Part shown: piece after piece, positions 1 through 7,043 of the stretch
How positions within the stretch are numbered: the stretch's first letter is position 1
Layout: each line of letters begins with the position of its first letter
Assembly (NCBI GenBank): GCA_001275005.1
Contig: JWZX01001467.1
Span: forward strand, 1 to 14,853
From: Chrysochromulina tobinii
Lineage: Eukaryota > Haptophyta > Prymnesiales > Chrysochromulinaceae
Length of the DNA: 14,853 nucleotides
Direction of reading: 5' to 3'
Notes under the pieces: generated by a model
Told to the model about the DNA's origin: nothing
Seen by the model: the letters and a program-made list of their open reading frames with translations, nothing else
The model's database searches: none
Program-made: the position numbers and the translations under genes

Positions 1-380
1 TGAGCAGCAGGTGGCTCAGGAAGGTGCAGATGCGTGAGGCTAGAAGCTCATTGGGGTGAATCCAGAGGGACTGGCGGCTCGGTTTGGCTGACTCGATGTC
101 CTCTAGCTTCAAGGCAGGTCCACGGGGTCGCAGGCCGCGGCGCCAGATTCCTTGGCGATCGTTGCCATCTTGTGAGGCGCGCGTGCTTGACGGAGATACG
201 ACTTCGAGGACCGGCATCGGGATCGTCGCCCGTTTCGCTTCGATGATTGTTTGTTATGTGATTGCAGCGCGCGCGCGCGCGACGCACACGTGATTAGTTT
301 TTGCCGTTTCTTGACGAAACATTTAGTCCCCTTCAAATTCTCATCCGGATCGACCGGTGGGTGCCGCGAGTACTGTTAAC

Positions 381-402
381 ACTTACACTACACTTACACT
401 AC
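381..402. repeat. 11-bp tandem duplication
   Basis: ACTTACACTAC occurs twice in direct succession (381-391 and 392-402) in AT-richer intergenic DNA. No function is evident. Confidence 0.8.
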
Positions 403-513
403 CAACATAACAGACAAAAATACTAGGAACCGCGACACTCTTGCTGTACATGTAACGTTAGGATTTTAGTCTTGGTTTATGCCGATTTCCTAGATTGTTT
501 TGCACCCTTTGAC

Positions 514-585
514 GACTCAAGACTCGATGGAGGCATCTTGAATTATATAGGGATATATCTGCATGAATCTTGATCGTCTTGAGTC
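514..585. repeat. Inverted repeat, 10-bp perfect arms
   Basis: GACTCAAGAC at 514-523 is the exact reverse complement of GTCTTGAGTC at 576-585. A further GAT/ATC pair continues the stem inward after a two-base bulge. The roughly 50-base interior is AT-rich and includes the palindrome GATATATC. It could fold as a hairpin in either strand. It lies in a wider cluster of the same words, so it may be a by-product of repeat expansion rather than a functional hairpin. Confidence 0.6.
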
Positions 586-893
586 ACTCCTTGTCTCTTG
601 ACTCCTCTCTCCTGATATGAGCGACTCTTGAGCGCTTGTAATCGTGATTTCAGCGACTCTTTAGTCCTTTTTCGCGTGGTATTCCATAGTTTACCTCCCG
701 AGACCGGCAACTAGACGATGTGAACCCACTCAGAAAGACGCGAAACGCGCGGAGCCCACGGTAGCACCGACGCCAACGGGACGTTGGAGACCCACGGAAT
801 TGTGACCAGGAGGTCGCTCATGAGGTGGCTGAGTTGCCACCGCGCGCACCTGGAGGTCTGGCTGTTGCGATCCTCGGTCACTGACTCGTGCCT

Positions 894-1585
894 TCAAAAC
901 AACCCAAAGAACCCCTTGCCCTTCTTCGTGGGCGGCTTTGCCGCCGGGTCGCCTTCCATCATCAGCTTGGCCCATTTGGCAAAGTTCATGCCCCCACCCG
1001 GCCCGCAGCCGGCATCGCGCATCTACGTAGTGCATCACAATAGTCGAGCTGTGTTGGCGAGTGCGCATGCAAGGGCCGAAGGGTCGAGGGACATGGAATA
1101 GAGACGGAGAGAAGGTCGGCGGCGCCTTCGAGTTTCTTTGAGGACGCACCATGCCGGCAATTTGCTCCTCGCTCAAGCTGTCGCCGACGCTGCTCATCAC
1201 TGCGGTCGGCGGCGCAGGCACGCGAATCTCTGAACATGTGCAGCAGCAGCAATATGGAGCCACAAGGCCATCTGTGGAGGACGATCGTGCTAGACTCACG
1301 AGTGCCGAGTTGCTCGGAGCTGACGACTGCGTCCTTGCCACCCGCCACCGCTTCGAACAGCGACTCGAGCTTTGGCCTGAGCAACATGTACACTGAGAGC
1401 TGGCCTCCGTACTGCATGCTGTCGGCCATTTTCTCAGAGATCTGCTTGCGAGTGACAACCTCAGGTTTGGTTCCCTCCTCCATGATCAGTGGCGATGCTG
1501 CCGCGATGAGCCGTGGACGCGAATGCACGAGAGATGGCGGCACCACAAATGCAAGTGCGAGCGGCAAGACGAGGACACCGACCAT
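894..1585 (-). CDS. Calmodulin-like EF-hand-fold protein, probably plastid-targeted, three exons
   Basis: My spliced model is exon 1 1585-1300, exon 2 1199-1150, exon 3 1022-894, giving 154 residues. Residues 1-20 form a hydrophobic signal ending LALAFVVPPS, like the A|F..P motif of secondary-plastid targeting. Residues 70-134 align by eye with one EF-hand pair of calmodulin: helix KLESLFEAV, linker QLGTLMSSVGDSLSEEQIAGM, then MNFAKWAKLMM. Both loops are degenerate. Loop 1 (AGGKDAVVSSEQ) lacks the first, third and twelfth acidic ligands; loop 2 is Gly-rich (GCGPGGGMNFAK) with no ligand at positions 1, 3, 5 or 12. Calcium binding is therefore unlikely, and a structural or partner-binding role is inferred. 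The C-terminus is basic and ends KKGKGFFGLF. I chose the ATG at 1585 because it puts the signal at the N-terminus; the frame also continues upstream to an ATG at 1777, which would bury it. Partner and pathway are unknown. Confidence 0.72.
1023..1149 (-). other. Intron 2 of the calmodulin-like gene (127 bp)
   Basis: The donor is GTGCGT at 1149 and the acceptor is TACGTAG ending at 1023. The join is in phase 0 and gives EEQIAGM|MRDAG, which matches the helix before the last EF-hand loop of calmodulin. The three exons lie in different reading frames of the genomic strand, so splicing is needed to make this protein. Confidence 0.75.
1200..1299 (-). other. Intron 1 of the calmodulin-like gene (100 bp)
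   Basis: The donor is GTGAGT at 1299 and the acceptor is CCGCAG ending at 1200. The phase is 1 and the join restores codon CTG, giving EQLGTLMSSVG, which matches the conserved calmodulin interhelical segment. An upstream acceptor ending TTCAG is also in frame and would add ten residues, but it breaks that alignment. Confidence 0.75.
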
Positions 1586-2034
1586 GAGAGATCGCCGTCG
1601 CCGGTGCGTCTTTCGTGAGGATTTCCGCACGTGAGTCGAGGCCCGCCCGGGAGCAAATCGAGCGGCACCAAAAAGGGACGGGACTCTTGCTTCAGAAAAG
1701 CGAGCGCGCGCCGGAATTTCGTTTGACTTGGTCGAAACCTTCCGACACCCCAAGAACCCCTTGCGTACGATTGGCAAGCACGCAAGCTAATTAGTCGAAA
1801 CAACACAAGTACCTAAATAAGCGCAACCGAATACCCTCGTAGCCAGTAGGAAAGGGTGGGCGGAGAGGAGATGAGGAGATTGTTTGATTGCTTGCTTGCT
1901 TGTACGAGTGGGTGTTGGAAAGCCGCTCGAGATGAAACCGCAATCGAGGCCCCTCTGCCGCTGGCACTTCGAACAGGGTCCGTCGTCCGACCGCTGCGTG
2001 ATTTGCGTGTTGGACGCGCTGCTGCGCCAAGCAG
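1586..2034. promoter_or_regulatory. Divergent intergenic region, presumed to hold two promoters
   Basis: This 449-bp stretch separates the minus-strand plastid-targeted gene from the plus-strand coiled-coil gene, so both 5' ends lie here. An AT-rich stretch at about 1788-1825 includes TAAATAA. An in-frame TGA at 1999-2001 sets the upstream limit of the coiled-coil reading frame. No promoter element can be assigned with confidence. Confidence 0.35.
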
Positions 2035-5000
2035 ATGGAGATCCAGATCGCAGCGTTCCCCGACGAGCTTGTGGCGGAGTCGCCACACGCCGGCAAGACA
2101 CCCGGCCGGCTGCGTCCTCGCGACGTCACGAACACGCCGACGAGCCGTGGCCACAAGGACAACGGTCGCAAGACGCCGAAGCAATTGGCGCGCGCGTCGC
2201 TCTTCCTCGAGCAGGACCCGATTGAGGAGCAGGAGGAGGCGGTGTTGGGATCAGCACAGTCCGAGTCCATCGCGGCGCAGCTTCCGGCGTGGAGGCATCT
2301 CGACCTAGATGGTCTGGTGGGTGCACCCGAGCAGCCGAACGACGTGGCCACAGCGACTATGCAGGCCGAGCCCGCTGTTCAGGCGACTGAAATCGAGGCC
2401 GTGCGTGCCTACGTGCCGGCATCGGAGTTTTCCGGCTGGCTCGATGCCTTCGAGGCCAAGGTCGAGGCCGAGGCAGAGGCCCAGGCAAAGGCAGCAGCAG
2501 CGGCCGAGGCAGAGGCGGCAGCAGTGGCGGAGGAGAAGGCCGTGGCGGCCGAAGCCGCAGCAGCCGAGGCGGCGGCTGTGGGCGCCGAAGTGGCGGCGGC
2601 GGCAGTGACTGAGGCGATCGAGGAAGTCGCGACAGAGGCAGAGGCGGCGCAAGCCGCGGCTTCGGAGGCCGCGGAGGCCGCGGCGCAGGCGGAGGCGGAG
2701 GCATTCGCGCAGGCGGAGGCGGAGGCATTCGCGCAGGCGGAGGCGGAGGCATTCGCGCAGGCGGAGGCGGAGGTATTCGCGCAGGCGGAGGCGGAGGCAT
2801 TCGCGCAGGCGGAGGCGGAGGTATTCGCGCAGGCGGAGGCGGAGGCAGAGGAGGCAGCGATGGAGCTCGAGAGCACAGCTGAGATCGGCCCGGCCGCCAG
2901 TACGGTTGCGGAGGGCGAGGAAGCGGACGAGGCGGAGGTGGCGGAGGGCGAGGAAGGGGCGGCAGGTCCCGAGGGTTTGATGCAGGAGCTCTGGCTGCAT
3001 GTGCAATCCGTCGAGGCGGAGCGAGGCGCGCTCGCCGAGCAGCTTCGCATCGCTACCATCGAGCTCACCAACGCGCGCGAGGACGCGAACACATACCGCG
3101 AAGAGCACGACCGCATCCGAGCGGACGGCGCCTCGCTCTACGTCACGTACCAGGCCAAGTGCGAGCGGCTGAAGGCCGTGAGTGCGGAGCTCGAGCGCGC
3201 GCGCGCCGCCGAGGCCGAGGCGCGTGCGCAGCTCGAAGCACACGCGAGCGCCAATGGCGAGGCGACCGCCCGCCTCGAGGATCGACTGGGTGCGATGGCG
3301 GCCCGGCTGCGGGAAGCGGAGGCGCGTCTCGAGCGCGCCGAGGCCGAGCGCGCCGAGGCGCAGGCCCTCCGCGACGTTGCCGAGGCGCAGCGCGAGGCGG
3401 CCGAAACCGACAAGGATCGGCTCACTGCTGCGGCTGCCGTTGCCGCTGCGGCCACCGGTGCGCCGCTGACAGTAGACGCGGGCACGCAGGGTGCAGCGAG
3501 TGGCGGCACGCCGGACGCTGCTGCGTCGGTGAGAGCGACGATCGAGAGTGCGGCCTCGCTCAGCCATGCTGAGCTGAGCGCCAAGCTTGAGACGGCGGCC
3601 ATGGCGAATGAGCTCCTGCGACGTGAGATCGAGAAAGCGCGTCAGGCGCAGACGCGCGCGGCGCAGGCGGCCGCGCAGCGCGAGGCGACCCTTGAGGAGC
3701 GTCGCGTGGCGGCGGTGGCGCAGTCGCAGGCAGCCGAGGCCGAGGCCGAGGCGGCACGGACACAGGTGGCGCAGCTGCGCGCGCACATCCAGACGGTGCT
3801 CAAGGACGCGCACGACGCGCGCGCGGAGGCAGAGGCTCTCGAGCCTGTACGTGCCCAAGCGGAACTGGCAAGCGCGGCGATGGCGGCGCTCGAGGCGCGT
3901 GTGCAGCAAGCCGAGGCGGCGAGCGCCGCCTCCGACGCACGTGCCGAGCGCGAGGCGTCCGAGGTGCGTCGCCTCGAGGGTGACCTGCGCCTCTTCTACC
4001 GCACGTCTCAGGAGGAGCTACAGGCAGCTACCCGCCGGTACGAGGCAGCTGCCGCCCAGTGTACGCTGCTCTCGTACCGGTGTGCCAAGCAGGAGGCGGC
4101 TCTCTCCGAGCTGTGCACGGCGAATGAAGCGAGCGTGCGCCTCGCCTCCCTCTTCGAAGCCAACCACGCCGCACTCGTGCAGCTCGCGCCCGCCGCGACG
4201 GCGCCGCAAGGCGTAGCGTCGACGACGACGCTGTTGCTCGAGCGTGACGAGGCCATCGCAGAGGCGGCTGAGCTGCGCGAGGCACTCGCCGACGCGACGG
4301 CTTCGCTCCGCGCGGCCCAGGCTGAGGCTGCGGTCGCCGAGGTGCTCGCGGAGGTCCTCGGACGTGTCCAAGGCGCCGCCGTGGGCGCGGCCGAGGGCGC
4401 GGCGGGTGCGGCGGCCGCAGCTGCGGAGGAGTCAAGTGCGGCGGCGTCAGCCAGCGAGGGGCAGGTGGCGCGGCTCAAAGCGGAGCTCAGCCGAATGGTC
4501 GATCACGCCCGCGAGCAAGCCGACTTCGCCGCCGAGGAGCGCGCCGCAGCCGACGAGGCGTCTGCCGTCCTCTCCGCCGCGCAGGCCGAGTCCCAGGCCC
4601 AGGCGCTTGAGCTAGCGAGGGCGCGGCAGGCGTGCGCAAACCTCGAGGTTGCGGTGGAGGCGGCGAAGATGGAGGCAGCCGAAGCTCAAGCGCGCGCCGA
4701 GGTGGCGGCTGCGCAGGCGCAAGCGGCGCCGAGCGCGGCTGACGTGCGAGCGGCAGTGGACGAGGCGACGGCCGAGGCGGCGGCAGCGGCCGAGGCGGCC
4801 GAGGCGCGCGCGGCGACGGCCGAGGCGGAGCTGTCCGCGCTCACACGGCGCGCGGCGGCGCTCGAGGCGCGATTGGCTCAGGAGGAAGCGAGGTACGCCA
4901 TGCTCGAACGTGCTTGCGATGCGTCCGAGGCAGCCAAGCAGAAGGTGGAGGCGGCGGCGGCGGCAGCCCTCGAGCGGTCGGAGTCGGCCGAGACCAAGGC

Positions 5001-6342
5001 ACAGCTGGCGGCGGAGAGGGCTGCTGCGGCTCAGGCGGCCGCGTCCGAAGCGATCGAGGCGGCGAGCGCTGCGCGCATCGAGGCGGCCAAGTCGCGTGCC
5101 GACGCGGCACAAGCGGACGCGGCCGCGGCGGAGGCGCATCGGATGCGCGCGGTGGCCCAGGGGCGCGAGGAGAGCGCGAGCTTTGCCCTGCGGGACGCGG
5201 AAGCGCTGATGAGCGCGCAACTGGCCACCGAGGCGAAGCTCACGCGCGCGCTCCAGCAAGCGACCGAGCAGTGCGCGGCTCTGGAGTCTACCCAGGCGGC
5301 CGCGGCCGAGGCGACGCGCACAGAGCGTGCAGCGATGGCGATAAGTGAGCGGCTGGCCGCGCACGCAACACACACATGCTGGGCTGTGGAGGCAGAGGCT
5401 CTCGAGACCGAGCTTGTGACGGCATGGGCCGAGGCGCGCTACGCCCGCGAGAGCGCCTCGAGCCTGCGCCTTGCCCTCGAGCGCGCGCGTACCGGTACCG
5501 GAGCACCCGCTTGCTCCTCCGCACTGCCCACTGCCGCAGAGCCGCCGCCGCCGCCGCCGTCCGAGGCACCGGCTGAGGCAGATGAGACGACCATGGCAAT
5601 GCCGCCGCCGCCGCCGCCCGAGCCACCGCCCCCCGCAGAGGCTCCACCGGCCGCGCGCTCGCTCAAGGGCGGCCGCTCGTCCCTGATGCCCACCAAGCTC
5701 GCCCGCAAATCGCTCTGCATCCTTGCCAAGCCCCCTGCCGCTGTCCTTGCTGAGGAGGGCGAGGAGGCGGCGGCGCCGGCACCGCCGCCGCCACCTCTGC
5801 CAGCCGCGATTGAGGCTGAGGTGGCCGCGCCGCCGCCGCCGCCGACCGCGCCGCCGCCGCCGGTGACCGAGAGCACAAGCGCTCTCGTGAGCGCAGCGCC
5901 AGCCGCGGCCTCCTCGCTCGCCTCTGCGCGCGCGAAGCTCGAGGCTCGCAAGTCACTTGCGGTGGTGGCGCGCCCTTCGGCAGCATCCCGTCTCTCGCTC
6001 ATGCCGCTGGTAGGCCCGTCGAGCGTCGCGCTCAACACAGCGCCCCCTGCTCTCACGGAGGCTGCGCCCGTGACGGCGCCCGCGGAGGCCGCATGCGCCA
6101 CCCCCGCCGGTGCGGGGCCCCGCCCCACCACTCGCGCGAGCGAGCGCCTCGCACGGCAGCGGGGATCCGCCGAGCCGAGTGTGCCCTGCAACCCGGCTAC
6201 GGCGGCTACGGCAGCGCCTGCGCTCGCGACCGGCGATCTGCTCGGCCTGGGCGACCTGAGCGGCTCACTCGAGACCGCTCTACTCGAGAGCGCTCTTCTC
6301 GAGGGCTTCCTGGAGGAGCCTCTCGAGGAGATTGATGACTAG
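2035..6342 (+). CDS. Large Ala/Glu-rich coiled-coil protein with proline-rich C-terminal region
   Basis: A single exon encodes 1435 residues from the first ATG after an in-frame TGA at 1999. Residues 1-65 are basic with several TP sites (KTPGR, NTPTSR, RKTPKQ) and LARASL. Residues about 140-310 are almost pure Ala/Glu/Gln and include an eight-residue repeat (AQAEAEAF). Residues about 316-1140 show continuous coiled-coil character with few prolines, which predicts a long rod. Residues about 1170-1290 carry several polyproline runs of 4-6 residues, like profilin/SH3-binding tracts, but no formin FH2 domain follows. Basic serine motifs recur: RSSLMP (1214), LARKSL (1222), ARKSL (1304), RLSLMP (1319). 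The tail is acidic and leucine-rich. I do not recognise the family. A cytoskeletal, centrosomal or scaffold role is inference, and similarity to myosin or SMC rods would be compositional. Confidence 0.85.
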   Translation: MEIQIAAFPDELVAESPHAGKTPGRLRPRDVTNTPTSRGHKDNGRKTPKQLARASLFLEQDPIEEQEEAVLGSAQSESIAAQLPAWRHLDLDGLVGAPEQPNDVATATMQAEPAVQATEIEAVRAYVPASEFSGWLDAFEAKVEAEAEAQAKAAAAAEAEAAAVAEEKAVAAEAAAAEAAAVGAEVAAAAVTEAIEEVATEAEAAQAAASEAAEAAAQAEAEAFAQAEAEAFAQAEAEAFAQAEAEVFAQAEAEAFAQAEAEVFAQAEAEAEEAAMELESTAEIGPAASTVAEGEEADEAEVAEGEEGAAGPEGLMQELWLHVQSVEAERGALAEQLRIATIELTNAREDANTYREEHDRIRADGASLYVTYQAKCERLKAVSAELERARAAEAEARAQLEAHASANGEATARLEDRLGAMAARLREAEARLERAEAERAEAQALRDVAEAQREAAETDKDRLTAAAAVAAAATGAPLTVDAGTQGAASGGTPDAAASVRATIESAASLSHAELSAKLETAAMANELLRREIEKARQAQTRAAQAAAQREATLEERRVAAVAQSQAAEAEAEAARTQVAQLRAHIQTVLKDAHDARAEAEALEPVRAQAELASAAMAALEARVQQAEAASAASDARAEREASEVRRLEGDLRLFYRTSQEELQAATRRYEAAAAQCTLLSYRCAKQEAALSELCTANEASVRLASLFEANHAALVQLAPAATAPQGVASTTTLLLERDEAIAEAAELREALADATASLRAAQAEAAVAEVLAEVLGRVQGAAVGAAEGAAGAAAAAAEESSAAASASEGQVARLKAELSRMVDHAREQADFAAEERAAADEASAVLSAAQAESQAQALELARARQACANLEVAVEAAKMEAAEAQARAEVAAAQAQAAPSAADVRAAVDEATAEAAAAAEAAEARAATAEAELSALTRRAAALEARLAQEEARYAMLERACDASEAAKQKVEAAAAAALERSESAETKAQLAAERAAAAQAAASEAIEAASAARIEAAKSRADAAQADAAAAEAHRMRAVAQGREESASFALRDAEALMSAQLATEAKLTRALQQATEQCAALESTQAAAAEATRTERAAMAISERLAAHATHTCWAVEAEALETELVTAWAEARYARESASSLRLALERARTGTGAPACSSALPTAAEPPPPPPSEAPAEADETTMAMPPPPPPEPPPPAEAPPAARSLKGGRSSLMPTKLARKSLCILAKPPAAVLAEEGEEAAAPAPPPPPLPAAIEAEVAAPPPPPTAPPPPVTESTSALVSAAPAAASSLASARAKLEARKSLAVVARPSAASRLSLMPLVGPSSVALNTAPPALTEAAPVTAPAEAACATPAGAGPRPTTRASERLARQRGSAEPSVPCNPATAATAAPALATGDLLGLGDLSGSLETALLESALLEGFLEEPLEEIDD
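2683..2844 (+). repeat. 24-bp coding minisatellite (AQAEAEAF repeat)
   Basis: Six full 24-bp units start at 2683, 2707, 2731, 2755, 2779 and 2803, with an 18-bp partial seventh unit ending at 2844. Each unit encodes AQAEAEAF; the fourth and sixth carry V in place of the last A. Near identity of the units indicates recent expansion, and the unit length keeps the reading frame. Confidence 0.95.
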
Positions 6343-6387
6343 CCCGAGCCCGAACCCGAAGAGCCTCTCGACGAGATTGGTGACTGA
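6313..6387 (+). repeat. In-frame duplicate of the last codons of the coiled-coil gene
   Basis: Bases 6313-6342 encode EEPLEEIDD followed by TAG. Bases 6358-6387, exactly 45 bp later and in the same frame, encode EEPLDEIGD followed by TGA. The intervening bases read PEPEP in frame. The second copy therefore looks like an alternative or ancestral C-terminus lying just past the annotated stop. Confidence 0.8.
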
Positions 6388-7043
6388 GCCGGCGACGCAG
6401 ATGCACAGGCGTTCGGATGGTGGGAACATCTGCGTCATCAGTGGTCATCTGTGGACTCCGAAGCGTTCGGATGGTGGGAGCATGGCGTCGAAGGAGTGGA
6501 ATGCATGGCGCATTGTGACGGCGCGAGAGTACAGCGGTAGCCACGGGTGGCGGTGGGATGTAGGGAGGAAAGGGACTGTAGCCTACCTACCTACCTCAGC
6601 CCATTCGCATGGTGGATCTGACTTGGGGGATGGCCGCGCGACGGCGGCGCTTCGCGCTCGCGCGGGACCATGCGCAAAGCTCGGTGAGAGAGTCGTGCGA
6701 TTACGACGGGGACGGCAAGCGGCGGCGGACGAGCGAGCGCATACGGATGTACGTGCCGCGACCTCTGATCGGGGAGCTTAGGGGGGATGATTGTGCGAGC
6801 CATGTGAGATGTGTTCTGCTGTTCTCATGCTCGCGTTGCCGCCGTTGCGGAGAGGGAGTGCAAAAATGCCGTGTGTGGTGACCATTTTGTCGAGCGGGAG
6901 TCGCCTCGCGCGTGATCGCGTGGGTTATAAATTTTCTGACAGAGTCTCTGATAATAAACATGCCCCGCGGGCGTTGCGGGTATGAAACTTGAAAGTCGCG
7001 AAAGTACATCGGATCCTTCACATTGGTACGTTGAGGTTGACGG
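6343..7043. other. Convergent intergenic region
   Basis: This 701-bp stretch lies between two genes that end towards each other, so it holds both 3' untranslated regions. It contains the duplicated tail at 6358-6387, a 21-bp near-identical direct repeat at 6409-6429 and 6463-6483, a short CTAC repeat near 6582-6597, the palindrome CAGAGTCTCTG at 6940-6950, and AATAAA near 6953 on the plus strand. I cannot tell whether the last is a polyadenylation signal. No gene is supported. Confidence 0.5.
6409..6483. repeat. 21-bp direct repeat pair
   Basis: Bases 6409-6429 and 6463-6483 share 20 of 21 positions (core GCGTTCGGATGGTGGGA), with starts 54 bp apart. They lie just downstream of the coiled-coil gene. 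No function is evident. Confidence 0.85.

Larger units (their letters stand above)
1..893. other. Intergenic region, no gene supported
   Basis: No reading frame here has protein-like composition or a recognisable motif; the short open frames overlap on both strands as expected by chance. Bases from about 290 to 720 are clearly more AT-rich than the coding regions. It contains an alternating GC run near 268-282, an 11-bp tandem pair at 381-402, and a cluster of TCTTGA/GACTC words at about 511-660. The right part must hold the 3' untranslated region of the minus-strand gene ending at 894. A neighbouring gene end could lie in 1-300, but I cannot show it. Confidence 0.5.

Noticed and set aside
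986-1777. The unspliced 263-codon minus-strand frame as the full plastid-targeted protein
   Set aside because: Past base 1300 it loses the EF-hand-like pattern. The pattern resumes in two other frames bounded by good GT-AG sites. The 64-residue upstream extension would also hide the signal peptide.
2305-3909. A 534-codon open frame on the minus strand opposite the coiled-coil gene
   Set aside because: It is Arg/Leu-rich with no motif, and it mirrors the biased GAG/GCG codon use of the real gene on the other strand.
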